10,242 nt of DNA from Betaproteobacteria bacterium (GCA_025362705.1 JANYFH010000315.1:1-10242); one strand, 5' to 3'; counted from the first letter of the stretch, positions 1 through 7,093 are shown. Notes: generated from the sequence alone by a model not told the origin. Translations and numbers: made by a program.

Positions 1-357
1 TGCGGGTCGATTGGCAAAACCCATGGCGAGGCGATTTTGCATGCGCGACAATTCTTCGTTTGCATACTCAAGCGCCTGCAGGTATTCGGCTTTGCCGGTC
101 AGCAGATAACCGCGCTCACCGTTTTCCGCATTGACCAGCAAAGTGTAGATGCGCTCAACGGTTTCGTATCGTTCGCGTTCAGTACGCAACTGGTCGAGAC
201 CGGTCAGCGTGCTTGAGAAATGGTATTCCGAAAAACAAATTGCGACCAACGTGACCACAGCGGCAAAACAGATCGGAAACAAAAGTAACTTGGGAATGGC
301 GCGGGTTACACGGCGCCAAATTGCAGTTTTGGTTTTTTTAATATTCGATTCACTCAT
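1..357 (-). CDS. CHASE3-type membrane sensor, N-terminal part (gene cut by window edge)
   Basis: The first 119 codons of a gene that continues beyond base 1. After a basic N-terminus (KKTK, WRR) a hydrophobic segment at about residues 23-42 would anchor it in the inner membrane. The following helix carries AENGERGYLLTG at residues 77-88 and then YLQALEYAN. This is the characteristic core of the CHASE3 extracytoplasmic sensory domain, found at the N-terminus of histidine kinases, diguanylate cyclases and chemoreceptors. The output domain lies outside the window, so the type of signalling protein cannot be told. The ATG at 355-357 was chosen because it sits just before the membrane segment; the upstream ribosome site is weak (GAGTGA). 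The domain call is fairly sure, the overall function open. Confidence 0.75.
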   Translation of the reverse strand, partial: MSESNIKKTKTAIWRRVTRAIPKLLLFPICFAAVVTLVAICFSEYHFSSTLTGLDQLRTERERYETVERIYTLLVNAENGERGYLLTGKAEYLQALEYANEELSRMQNRLAMGFANRPA

Positions 358-472
358 GTTTTCACTCGTTACCGTCGTTACAGTCTTTCTGATGCCTACA
401 ATGATAGGGTAATGGCGAGCCGGTGCACGTCCGACCAGGAGCGTGCACCATCGCTGGAAAGCATAAATCGCG

Positions 473-799
473 TTACTTCGCTGCAGCCGTTTTCAGGATA
501 ATGTCATTCTTCACCCCGGCAACGCCCTTTACCCCTTGGGCGATATCGACAGCACGCTGGATCTCCCGCGTATCGGCGGCGAAACCGCTCAATTGAACGG
601 CGCCCTTGAAAGTTTCCACATTGATGTTGAGCGCACTAACTGCTTTGTCGTCAACATAGAGGGCCTTGATCTTGGTGGTGATAACGGAGTCATCGATATG
701 CTCGCCGAAACTTTCCCGCTGCGGTGTGCTGGCACAACCGGCGACGAGAAATGCGAGGGCAATGGTGAGTGTGCTTAGCGCGTTTTTCAGGAAAAACAT
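473..799 (-). CDS. BON-domain lipoprotein
   Basis: A 108-residue lipoprotein precursor. The N-terminus MFFLKNALSTLTIALAFLVA leads to a lipobox ending in AGC, with the lipidated cysteine at residue 22, so the mature protein should be anchored in the cell envelope. Residues about 36-104 form a single BON domain: DDSVITTKIKAL, then INVETFKGAVQLSGF, then a final GVKGVAGVKNDIIL, which is the usual alpha-beta pattern with conserved glycines. BON domains are thought to bind phospholipid or other envelope surfaces and occur in OsmY-like stress proteins; most relatives carry two copies, this one has one. The reading frame is open for 65 more codons upstream, but the strong AAAGGAG site just before this ATG and the signal peptide fix the start. 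The exact role is unknown. Confidence 0.88.
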   Translation of the reverse strand: MFFLKNALSTLTIALAFLVAGCASTPQRESFGEHIDDSVITTKIKALYVDDKAVSALNINVETFKGAVQLSGFAADTREIQRAVDIAQGVKGVAGVKNDIILKTAAAK

Positions 800-805
800 G
801 ATTGG

Positions 806-812
806 CTCCTTT
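806..812 (-). promoter_or_regulatory. Ribosome binding site of the BON lipoprotein
   Basis: On the minus strand AAAGGAG lies six bases before the ATG at 797-799. It decides the start against the longer open frame that reaches to base 994. Confidence 0.75.
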
Positions 813-1061
813 GGACATAATTCAAACAATGGTTTGTAGCGGAAATCCATGGATATGTTAGATGGCATCCCGGTGTTTCGGAAACTGTCAGCGTGGCGAC
901 TGTTCTTGCAAAACCATGATTGCATCGCGCTCACTGATGTTTTGTCGGACGCATCCACTGAATCGCGTAGGAGTATTCCGACATTGAAGGTCACGCAAGC
1001 AAAGCAATGTCACGCGACGCAGCTGGCAAGAACTGTTTTCCCGGACGCAGGTCGGGGAAAG

Positions 1062-2018
1062 TCAGCCGTGGCTTTTTAGCAACTCGCGCAAATGCAACAC
1101 CAGCGCCGTCTTGAGCGCCTTTGGCTTCACTATTTCGAATTCCAGATCAAGACGCGAGAGTTCGCGCGCAAACCAGTGTAGATCATCGGCCTGTGCGTCC
1201 AGGCGAATGCTGCCCGATTGTTCGGTGAGCTTGCCAATGCTGGACGGAATGACACGCCAGACAGCGGCCATGCTGGCGTGAAAACGCACGACAATGGCGT
1301 GTGTACGCTGTACGGCCGCGATCGATTCGCGCAGGTACTTCAAAACGTCAAATGATTTCGGCATGGCAAATGTTTTTGGCAGGGCCTCGATTGCGCGCAC
1401 GCGGTCGAGGCGAAACGAGCGAAGATCGCGTCGCGTATGGCAATAGCCGACTACATACCACGCACCATAGAGATAACCGATACCGTAGGGATCAACCTCG
1501 CGGTCAGTGGTACTGCCGTCGGCCGCGCAATATGTCATCAGGATACGTTGGGCGGCACTTGCACATTTTGTCAGCTCGGCAAAAAATTCGCTGCCGCTGA
1601 TCGCCTGCGGGCGGGACAAATCCAGCGTGACCACGGCATTGAGGTCGCCAATTTTCCGCGTCAGTGATTTCGGCATGACCCGATCAAGCTTGGCCTGTGC
1701 GCTGGCGACGGCCGGGGTCATGTCACTTAAGCCCAGTTCACGCGCCACCCGCAGGCCGACCGACAGAGCCAGCGTCTCGTCGTTAGTGAACATGAGCGGC
1801 GGCAACTTGTAGCCGGGCATCAATGCGTAATGGCCGTCGCGCCCGCGCGTGGTGCGGATCGGTACGCCCAGCTTTTCCAGCTCGACGATATATCGCCGCA
1901 CAGTACGCCGCTCAACGCCGATAAGCTCGGCCAGTTCGGCGCCGCTCAGGGTGGCATGCGCCTGCAACAGCTCAAGCGCGGTGAGCACGCGGTGTAGGGG
2001 TTTTTCCATACCTCCCAT
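1062..2018 (-). CDS. YafY-family HTH and WYL-domain transcriptional regulator
   Basis: A 318-residue regulator of normal length for the family. Residues about 7-60 form a DeoR-like winged helix-turn-helix (TLSGAELAELIGVERRTVRRYIVELEKLG region) ending in the wing RGRDGHYAL. Residues about 148-215 form the WYL domain, with WYVVGY at 187-192 and the basic stretch RSFRLDRV at 200-207, where family members bind a ligand, often thought to be nucleic acid or a small molecule. The remainder (about 240-318) is the C-terminal WYL extension. It is divergent from the LysE-type exporter gene with only about 75 bases between, and an inverted repeat lies in that gap, so it likely controls the exporter and itself. 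The start is uncertain: ATG at 2018, or ATG at 2009 (fourth residue), which has GGGAGG very close upstream. Whether it activates or represses cannot be read from sequence. Confidence 0.92.
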   Translation of the reverse strand: MGGMEKPLHRVLTALELLQAHATLSGAELAELIGVERRTVRRYIVELEKLGVPIRTTRGRDGHYALMPGYKLPPLMFTNDETLALSVGLRVARELGLSDMTPAVASAQAKLDRVMPKSLTRKIGDLNAVVTLDLSRPQAISGSEFFAELTKCASAAQRILMTYCAADGSTTDREVDPYGIGYLYGAWYVVGYCHTRRDLRSFRLDRVRAIEALPKTFAMPKSFDVLKYLRESIAAVQRTHAIVVRFHASMAAVWRVIPSSIGKLTEQSGSIRLDAQADDLHWFARELSRLDLEFEIVKPKALKTALVLHLRELLKSHG

Positions 2019-2024
2019 GATACG

Positions 2025-2055
2025 TCGATATAGGACCTATCCTGACCTATATCGA
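2025..2055. promoter_or_regulatory. Palindromic operator candidate between regulator and exporter genes
   Basis: TCGATATAGG at 2025-2034 and CCTATATCGA at 2046-2055 are a perfect 10-bp inverted repeat with an 11-base spacer. Within it GACCTAT occurs twice in direct orientation (2034-2040 and 2044-2050), one helical turn apart, and ATAGG-A-CCTAT forms a smaller palindrome at 2030-2040. Each outer arm contains TATATC, which could serve as a -10 element in either direction, so a bound regulator could block both promoters. The position between a WYL regulator and a divergent gene makes it the likely binding site of that regulator. The repeat is directly seen; its function is inferred. Confidence 0.55.
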
Positions 2056-2092
2056 AATTACACTGCAAGCACTTTCAATCAAAGAGGAAAAC

Positions 2093-3286
2093 ATGACACC
2101 CGATCTCTGGCTATATTTCCTTGCAGTCCTCGCCGTGATCCTGCTACCGGGCATGGACATGGCTTATGTAATGGCGAGCAGTCTTTCCGGTGGAAGCCGC
2201 GGCGCCATCAGCTCGGTGCTGGGCATTGCCACCGGCGGGCTCATCCATGTGCTCGTCGGCGCAACGGGCATGGCAGCACTCATGTTGATGTTCCCGCAGC
2301 TATTCCATGCACTGCTTCTGATCGGCACATGCTATCTACTGTGGATCGGATGGACCATTTTCCGTAGCGCCGATGTCGCGCCGATGCAAGAGGATTTACC
2401 TGCCGCGACCAGTAGCGCAATCTTTCGGCGCGCAGTCACAACCTGCCTGTTGAATCCCAAGGCCTATGCCTTCATGTTCGCTATCTTTCCGGCCTTTGTG
2501 CGTAGCGACACCCGCAGCTTGATCGCGCAGACCGCAGCGCTTTGCTTCATCACGGTCACGACACAGATCGCTGTCTACGGTGCGGTTGCGGCGCTTGCCG
2601 TGCAATCGCGCCAATTCATGAAGGCGCGGCAAAAAACGATTTCACGCACCATGGGCGCGATGCTGATGGCGGCCGCCATCGCGACGGCCACGCAGGCGTG
2701 GTCAGCGCCGCAGGACAACACCAATCCCCCTAACCCATCGACCGGAAAGAGCCCAACCATGACAAACCCTTCGACACCCGCATCCATTGACCACGAGGAA
2801 GGCCGCAGCGATTTTGACTTTCTCGTCGGCGATTGGCTGACCGTGCAGACGCGTTCGACCAAACCGCTGATCGACGATGCACCGTGGGAAACCTTCAACG
2901 CCACCATTCATATGGAAAAGCTGCCAGGCAACATGGGCAATATCGATTCAATGGTCGCGCCAGAGTGGCGACCGAACTGGGTGGGCGTGGCGATCCGCAT
3001 CTTCAACGGCGAGACCGGCCTCTGGAGCATCTACTGGCTGGCCGGCAAGACGGCGGGAATAGACAGCGCTACCGGCCAGCTCATGGTGCCGGTAGTGGGC
3101 AAATTTGAAAACGACATGGGCATCTTTGAATCCGAAGAAGTGATTGAGGGCAAAGCACTGCGCGTGCGATACACATGGACCAGGGTCGATGCTGACCACG
3201 TAAAATGGCAGCAGGGGTTTTCATTTGACAGCGGCAAGACGTGGAAAGTGAATTGGCGGATGACCGGGACGCGGGTGAAGAAGTGA
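2093..3286 (+). CDS. LysE/RhtB-type exporter fused to a DUF1579-like domain
   Basis: A 397-residue protein of two parts. Residues 1 to about 203 are a complete LysE/RhtB-type amino acid or metabolite exporter with about six hydrophobic segments. It shows the family's N-terminal pattern PGMDMAYVMASSLSGGSRGA (19-38) followed by GIATGGLIHVL, and NPKAYAFMFAIFPAF (121-135). A proline- and asparagine-rich linker (about 204-235) joins it to a soluble DUF1579-like domain (about 238-395; FDFLVGDW at 241-248, then FNATIHMEKLPGNMGNIDSM, and FSFDSGKTWKVNWRMT near the end). The start ATG follows AGAGG at proper distance. The exported substrate cannot be told. An in-frame ATG at 2759 with its own ribosome-like site could also yield the second domain alone. 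The gene leads a two-gene unit with the NIPSNAP gene and faces a WYL regulator. Family calls are firm; the meaning of the fusion is open. Confidence 0.9.
   Translation: MTPDLWLYFLAVLAVILLPGMDMAYVMASSLSGGSRGAISSVLGIATGGLIHVLVGATGMAALMLMFPQLFHALLLIGTCYLLWIGWTIFRSADVAPMQEDLPAATSSAIFRRAVTTCLLNPKAYAFMFAIFPAFVRSDTRSLIAQTAALCFITVTTQIAVYGAVAALAVQSRQFMKARQKTISRTMGAMLMAAAIATATQAWSAPQDNTNPPNPSTGKSPTMTNPSTPASIDHEEGRSDFDFLVGDWLTVQTRSTKPLIDDAPWETFNATIHMEKLPGNMGNIDSMVAPEWRPNWVGVAIRIFNGETGLWSIYWLAGKTAGIDSATGQLMVPVVGKFENDMGIFESEEVIEGKALRVRYTWTRVDADHVKWQQGFSFDSGKTWKVNWRMTGTRVKK
2744..2761 (+). promoter_or_regulatory. Possible internal ribosome site and start for the DUF1579-like domain
   Basis: GGAAAGAG at 2744-2751 is followed after seven bases by an in-frame ATG at 2759-2761 (residue 223 of the fusion), exactly in the linker before the DUF1579-like domain. 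Translation from here would give a separate soluble protein of 175 residues. It may be a relic of two once separate genes or a working internal start. Confidence 0.4.
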
Positions 3287-4113
3287 GCACGCCATCGCAA
3301 ACAACGCGCGCCAACCGCATTCTCGCCGTCGCCGCAGTCACCTCTTCATTCAGCCCGCTTGTCTACCCGCAAACGCCAATGCCCACCACCTGCTGCCCCA
3401 TACTCGAACTGCGCCAATACACGCTGCACCCCGGAAAGCGCGACGTGTTGATCGAGCTTTTTGACCGCGAATTTGTCGAGAGCCAGGAAGCACTGGGAAT
3501 GAATATCGCGGGCCAGTTTCGTGATGCCGGCAACCCTGATCGCTTCGTGTGGATGCGCGGCTTTCGCGATATGCCAGCACGCGGCGTCGCGCTGAATTCG
3601 TTCTACAGCGGGCCGGTATGGCAAACGCATCGAAACACGGCTAACGCCACCATGATTGATGCCTCGAATGTTTTGTTGCTGCGGCCAATATCGCCAAATG
3701 CCGGATTCGCGAAGAGCGGCGCGGCACGTGCCGCAGTGGGAACGTCAGCGTTGCCCGCGTCTCGCGTGATGGCGACGATCTACGCGCTGAATGCACCAGT
3801 CGATGTGAACTTCATCCAGTTTTTCGAGCAGCAAGTAAAACCGTTGTTGATTGCTACCGGCGCAACACCAATTGCCGTTTTTCAAACTGAAACCGCAGAA
3901 AACAATTTTCCCCGATTGCCGATACGAACGGGCGAACACGTACTCGTTTGGTTTTCGCGGTTCGCAAGTGAAGAGCAAGTTCGCGCACACGAGGTTCAGA
4001 TCGGGAAATCGGCAGCGTGGAACGACACTGTGGAGCCAACGTTGCGAAACTATCTCAAGTCACCTGCGGAGCGATTAGTGCTGGAGCCAACTGCCCGGTC
4101 GCTACTGCGATGA
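3283..4113 (+). CDS. NIPSNAP family protein with two NIPSNAP-like domains
   Basis: A 276-residue protein read from GTG at 3283. Residues about 38-135 form a NIPSNAP domain (ILELRQYTLHPGKRDVLIELF, then GQFRDAGNPDRFVWMRGF and WQTHRNTANATMIDASNVLLLRP), a ferredoxin-like fold of the dimeric barrel type. Residues about 162-272 look like a second, diverged copy (ATIYALNAPVDVNFIQFFEQ, HVLVWFSRFASEEQVRAH). The biochemical role of bacterial NIPSNAP proteins is poorly known. The GTG overlaps the TGA of the preceding gene by four bases (GTGA), which points to translational coupling with the exporter gene; GGTGAAG lies just upstream. The frame is open 14 codons further up to an ATG inside the exporter gene, and ATG 3379 is a shorter alternative lacking a ribosome site. 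The first 30 residues are mildly hydrophobic but not a clear signal peptide. Confidence 0.85.
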   Translation: MSTPSQTTRANRILAVAAVTSSFSPLVYPQTPMPTTCCPILELRQYTLHPGKRDVLIELFDREFVESQEALGMNIAGQFRDAGNPDRFVWMRGFRDMPARGVALNSFYSGPVWQTHRNTANATMIDASNVLLLRPISPNAGFAKSGAARAAVGTSALPASRVMATIYALNAPVDVNFIQFFEQQVKPLLIATGATPIAVFQTETAENNFPRLPIRTGEHVLVWFSRFASEEQVRAHEVQIGKSAAWNDTVEPTLRNYLKSPAERLVLEPTARSLLR

Positions 4114-4142
4114 ACCGGATGCCTGAGATCGCAAGTCCTAAG

Positions 4143-5714
4143 CTATAGCGGGGTGGAGTTAACCCGTGCCTTGACCGTTGAAATGTCGGTTGAATTGATC
4201 GCCCCCGAGGCGTTCAGATCGAACTTGAAATTACTTGCGTCGGTAAGCTGACCAGAACGCGCTTTGACGCCACTGACATCGGCGAGGTCGACTACGCGCG
4301 AATTATTGATGTCGCCGACCAGAAAGCCAACACTGGCACTGGCGTTCAGGCCCTCGCCGTTAATGTTGGCCAGCGTGACCCTGGCACGCTGCCTGTCGGG
4401 GATATTGGTCAGGGTCACAGTGACTTCATTGCCCAACGCAACAGTCGTAGCCGCACCGATCGACATGCCAGTGGCGTTTGTCACCGCGACCGTACCCGGC
4501 GTACTGACAGCGCGGTTGAACTGGAACACGATGCGATGTCCGGGGCCGCCGGCGTTGATCACACGCGGCTCGACGTCGATATTGCCGGTGACTGGCAACA
4601 GCCGATTGGGGAGCGGCATGTCCTGTGTCCCCGCCGCACCGTGGGTCTTGCGCGACACCACAGCGGTCACCGCCAGCGGTGGCTGCTGTGAAATATTCAG
4701 CGTGATGTTGCCAGTTGCACCGTTGAATCCATCGACCGCAATCTGGTACGTGGTACCCGCCGTGGCCATGAAACTGACAGCGCTAGTCACGGATGCGGGT
4801 GCGTCGTCGTTTGATGCGACCACCGTGAGCGCATTCACTGCCGTGCCGGTGTACACATCTAGCAGCGTATTGAAATCGCTGCCGGTGGTATTGATGTTGA
4901 CGGTTCCGTTGGCTGGTGCGGTCCATGACCACCACAGCGATTTGCCCCCGGCGTTGCCCGCGTGCGTGGGTTCGCCCAGGTCTGTTACGTACGCACCAGT
5001 GTTGTTGTCGGTGAGCGTGATGTTGCTTCCGGTCAGCGGCAGGCGCGCAGCGAAACTGTCGTTGCCCGGCTGGATGATGGTGAGGTCGATCGTGCCGGTC
5101 TCGGCGGCACTGCCGGCATTGAAACCATCCACCGCGATCTTGTAGGTGGTGCCGACGATGGCCTGGAAGGTCACCGAACTCAACAGGTTGCGAACATTAG
5201 TCGGCGCGCTTGGCATCGTAAAGTCGTCGTTGACGGCCATCAGCGTCAACGCATTGACGGCATTGCCGGTATAGACCGCGAGCAAGGTATTGAAGTCGCT
5301 GAAGTGCAGATTCACGCTGGAGCCGGTGCCGATGTTGACCGCGCCAGTAAACGGTGCCGTCCACGAATACCAGAACGAGCTGCCGCCCACGTTGCTGGCA
5401 TGGTTCGGTTCGCCGGCTTCCTTGGTCGCGCCAAAATTGTAGAGCCGCTTGTAGATGTAGCTGCTACCAGTCGAAACTGACGGCACCATCGGGAACGGGC
5501 TCGCGAAATTGTCGTTGGCGATCGAATTGAAAGTGACAAAGGCGTTATCGTTCGCATTCAAGGTGAGCTGCAAGGTATTGCTCGGCTGGAAATTCAGCGA
5601 GACGAATGCCGACCCGGGGTCAGCAGTGGCGGTGAGCGTCACGACTGTACCGATTGGAAAACTCGCAGAACAAACGGGTGCGTTGCAATTTAGACCAGGC
5701 GGGGATGACACCAC
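4143..5714 (-). CDS. Secreted beta-rich repeat and dockerin-domain protein, C-terminal part of a frameshifted gene
   Basis: The 523 codons from GTG 5714 are the downstream part of a larger gene; the frame stays open to the frameshift near 5804, giving NTRTVTVNIG and LTLYNQGTGTGT before the GTG. Residues 1-40 continue a bacterial repeat segment (SSPPGLNCNAPVCSASFPIG, typical of surface proteins). Two tandem repeats follow, about residues 68-214 and 218-342, each with GEPxHAxNxGG, WxSWTAP, DFNTLLxVYTG, NALT, NDD and GTTYxIAVDGFN, resembling pre-peptidase C-like beta-sandwich domains. After a further beta-rich stretch (about 380-465), two dockerin-like calcium repeats close the protein: GDINNSRVVDLADVSGVKAR (467-486) and FDLNASGAINSTDISTVKAR (498-517). 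On its own it has no signal peptide. It would be the surface or extracellular part of the cytochrome-bearing protein encoded upstream. Confidence 0.8.
   Translation of the reverse strand: MVSSPPGLNCNAPVCSASFPIGTVVTLTATADPGSAFVSLNFQPSNTLQLTLNANDNAFVTFNSIANDNFASPFPMVPSVSTGSSYIYKRLYNFGATKEAGEPNHASNVGGSSFWYSWTAPFTGAVNIGTGSSVNLHFSDFNTLLAVYTGNAVNALTLMAVNDDFTMPSAPTNVRNLLSSVTFQAIVGTTYKIAVDGFNAGSAAETGTIDLTIIQPGNDSFAARLPLTGSNITLTDNNTGAYVTDLGEPTHAGNAGGKSLWWSWTAPANGTVNINTTGSDFNTLLDVYTGTAVNALTVVASNDDAPASVTSAVSFMATAGTTYQIAVDGFNGATGNITLNISQQPPLAVTAVVSRKTHGAAGTQDMPLPNRLLPVTGNIDVEPRVINAGGPGHRIVFQFNRAVSTPGTVAVTNATGMSIGAATTVALGNEVTVTLTNIPDRQRARVTLANINGEGLNASASVGFLVGDINNSRVVDLADVSGVKARSGQLTDASNFKFDLNASGAINSTDISTVKARVNSTPL
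4146..4316 (-). other. Dockerin type I-like duplicated calcium-binding motif
   Basis: Two copies of the pattern D-x-N-x-S/G-x-x-(V/I)-(D/N)-x-x-D-(V/I)-x-x-V-K-A-R, spaced about 31 residues, at the extreme C-terminus. This is the duplicated F-hand of dockerin domains. No cellulosome is expected in this type of bacterium, so here it is more likely a calcium-stabilised end domain or a partner-binding module on a secreted protein. Confidence 0.7.
4689..5513 (-). repeat. Two tandem protein repeats within the secreted beta-rich protein
   Basis: Two domain-length repeats (about 147 and 125 residues) at 5513-5073 and 5063-4689. They share GEPxHAxNxGG, SWTAP, DFNTLLxVYTGxAVNALT, NDD and the GTTYxIAVDGFN ending in the same order. 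They arose by duplication and have diverged at many positions, so they are old rather than a fresh copy. Confidence 0.75.
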
Positions 5715-6346
5715 CGTGCCCGTACCAGTTCCTTGATTGTAGAGAGTGAGTACCGAGACCGGCAGGCCAATGTTAACGGTGACGGTGCGGGTATTCGAGC
5801 AACCCGGAACGCGTTGGCGCCGCGCACGGCGCGATAGGTAAAGCTGTCGGTGCCGGTCTGTCCGGTAGTCGGCGTATAGGTCGCCGTCGTGCCGGAGTAC
5901 GTGACGATGCCGCGTGTCGGCATCGTGACCGTCTCCAGACCCGTGTAGTCGCCGTACGTTGAATTAAGGAATACATTGGACAACGGGATCTGCGCAGCGG
6001 TGTTGAAGGGCACGGCGAGATTGGCGGGCGCGGGATCCGGCACGAACGTGGCAATATACGCCGCGATGTCGTTGGCCTGCGTCGGGGTCAGGGCCGTGCC
6101 ACCCATCAACTGCGCATTCGCCGAGTAGATAAGCTGCGTGCCGGAATTAGCCGAATTCACGACCTTTGGATAATTCGTCACGATGGTCGCGCCGTGACAA
6201 CCTTTGCAGTTCCTCGAAACCGTGTCGTTGTAAAGCGCCTGCCCGGTTGCGGAAACGCCAGTGGTGGCTTGCGCAAGCACGGGCTGTACCTGCATCAGCG
6301 ATGTGATAACCAAGACCAGTAGTGTCCATCTTGCCGCAAAATTCAT
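5690..6346 (-). CDS. c-type cytochrome with Ig-like segment, N-terminal part of a frameshifted gene
   Basis: Read from ATG 6346, with AAGGTGG just upstream. A signal peptide (about residues 1-26, ending LAQA) exports the protein. Residues about 31-103 form a small class I cytochrome c domain: the haem motif CKGCH at 47-51, then a likely axial methionine at 81 (QLMGGTALT) and the final helix DIAAYIATFVP. Residues about 109-180 form an Ig-like segment with the usual TYSGTTATYTPTTGQTG and TDSFTYRAVRG. After residue 181 the frame loses meaning and stops at 5690, while the neighbouring frame takes up the expected sequence. The intact protein would be about 730 residues, a periplasmic or extracellular haem protein. 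The frame is open upstream to 6508, but the signal peptide and ribosome site place the start at 6346. Confidence 0.82.
   Translation of the reverse strand: MNFAARWTLLVLVITSLMQVQPVLAQATTGVSATGQALYNDTVSRNCKGCHGATIVTNYPKVVNSANSGTQLIYSANAQLMGGTALTPTQANDIAAYIATFVPDPAPANLAVPFNTAAQIPLSNVFLNSTYGDYTGLETVTMPTRGIVTYSGTTATYTPTTGQTGTDSFTYRAVRGANAFRVARIPAPSPLTLACRSRYSLSTIKELVRARWCHPRLV
5803..5807 (-). other. Apparent one-base frameshift site in the cytochrome-dockerin gene
   Basis: On the minus strand a run of three G follows CC here. Adding one G would join the upstream frame (ANAFR) directly to GCSNTRTVTVNIG in the downstream frame, restoring one continuous protein of Ig-like and repeat domains. It may be a real mutation or a base-call error in a short G run. 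Confidence 0.7.
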
Positions 6347-6582
6347 AAACCACCTTGCCAAAACAAAATTACCGCTCACCAATATCATGCCAACCGTTAC
6401 CGATGTTGCGGCCACAACCGGCAAGATTGACTGCGCCATTCGCATGATGCGCGTGGCGCTAAGCGATGTCCACCGTTCACCTTTTGTGGCGTCGTTCCTC
6501 CCTATCACACGCCGACCTTTCTCCGCTTCCGGGCACCACAGTCAGCGCCCGAAAGCCACATCCAGTCAGACGTGGACGTGCT
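6347..6582. other. Intergenic stretch upstream of the cytochrome gene
   Basis: About 236 bases between the cupin stop and the cytochrome start. Apart from the ribosome site at its left end I see no gene, strong hairpin or repeat. It presumably holds the cytochrome gene promoter on the minus strand. Confidence 0.4.
6350..6356 (-). promoter_or_regulatory. Ribosome binding site of the cytochrome gene
   Basis: AAGGTGG on the minus strand, three bases before the ATG at 6344-6346. It supports this start over the open frame further upstream. The spacing is shorter than usual. Confidence 0.55.
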
Positions 6583-6960
6583 TTACTTCTTCGCAGCCGC
6601 CTTTTCCTTTATCTCTACCAAGACCAGTTCAAACGGCTTGTCTCCGACGTTTTCGGGAAGGTGCTTGCCCGCGGGCGTGAATTGCGCTGTGCCAGCCTTA
6701 ATCGTCGAATCAACCGACTTTCCATCGGGCATCAACATTTTCGTCGCACCGTCGGTCAGGAAAACAGCGACAGCCCCCGGATGTTCGTGCATGACGGATT
6801 TCTCTTTGGGAGCGTATTTGATGCGCAGCACGCGCACCTGATCATTTTCGAATTCCACCTTGTAGTGCTTGGTGTCCACCTTTGTCGGGTCCTGCGCCAG
6901 CGCTGGTGTGATAGACGCGGACAATGCCAGTGCAACTGCCACAAACAATACTCGTTTCAT
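6583..6960 (-). CDS. Small secreted cupin-domain protein
   Basis: A 125-residue precursor. The signal peptide is residues 1 to about 23 (MKRVLFVAVALALSASITPA then LAQ), so the protein acts in the periplasm. The rest is a single small cupin barrel. The first metal-site motif is reduced to HEH at 58-60 (KSVMHEHPGAVAVFLTDG), and the second half has GTAQFTPAGKHLPENVG with histidine 100 as a likely third ligand. Single-domain secreted cupins of this size are common in betaproteobacteria, mostly without known substrate. AAGGAG lies six bases before the ATG at 6958-6960 and fixes the start. The C-terminus is rich in lysine and alanine (KEKAAAKK). It sits between two other exported proteins but shows no clear link to them. 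Confidence 0.85.
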   Translation of the reverse strand: MKRVLFVAVALALSASITPALAQDPTKVDTKHYKVEFENDQVRVLRIKYAPKEKSVMHEHPGAVAVFLTDGATKMLMPDGKSVDSTIKAGTAQFTPAGKHLPENVGDKPFELVLVEIKEKAAAKK

Positions 6961-6966
6961 ATTTTT

Positions 6967-6972
6967 CTCCTT
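6967..6972 (-). promoter_or_regulatory. Ribosome binding site of the secreted cupin
   Basis: AAGGAG on the minus strand six bases before ATG 6960. It decides the start against the open frame that continues to base 7041. Confidence 0.75.
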
Positions 6973-7093
6973 GTGATGTCCCGGCGGGCTGCCGGCGCTT
7001 ATTGCTCCCTTCGACGATCGGATCATGAATAGAAAATTCAACCGCCCGATACCAAGTATCGCAGCCGCAGGCCCGGATGAAAAGATGCCCGCC

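Noticed and set aside
800..994. N-terminal extension of the BON lipoprotein to base 994
   Set aside because: It would bury the signal peptide and lipobox inside the protein and ignores the strong AAAGGAG site before the ATG at 799.
849..1079. Plus-strand open frame between the BON and WYL genes
   Set aside because: No ribosome site, no recognisable domain, and it runs into the end of the WYL gene on the other strand.
1849..2367. Plus-strand open frame across the regulator start and exporter start
   Set aside because: It covers the regulator on the opposite strand, the operator and the start of the exporter in another frame; its product is arginine- and serine-rich shadow sequence.
4108..4135. 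Hairpin TGCGAT...ATCGCA between the convergent NIPSNAP and dockerin genes
   Set aside because: A six-base stem with a long loop and no T tract; too weak to call a terminator.
4264..5145. Plus-strand open frame of 293 codons
   Set aside because: It lies wholly antisense to the tandem-repeat and dockerin region, whose minus-strand product shows clear domain repeats. The plus-strand product is low-complexity (A, V, P, S, T) with no motif.
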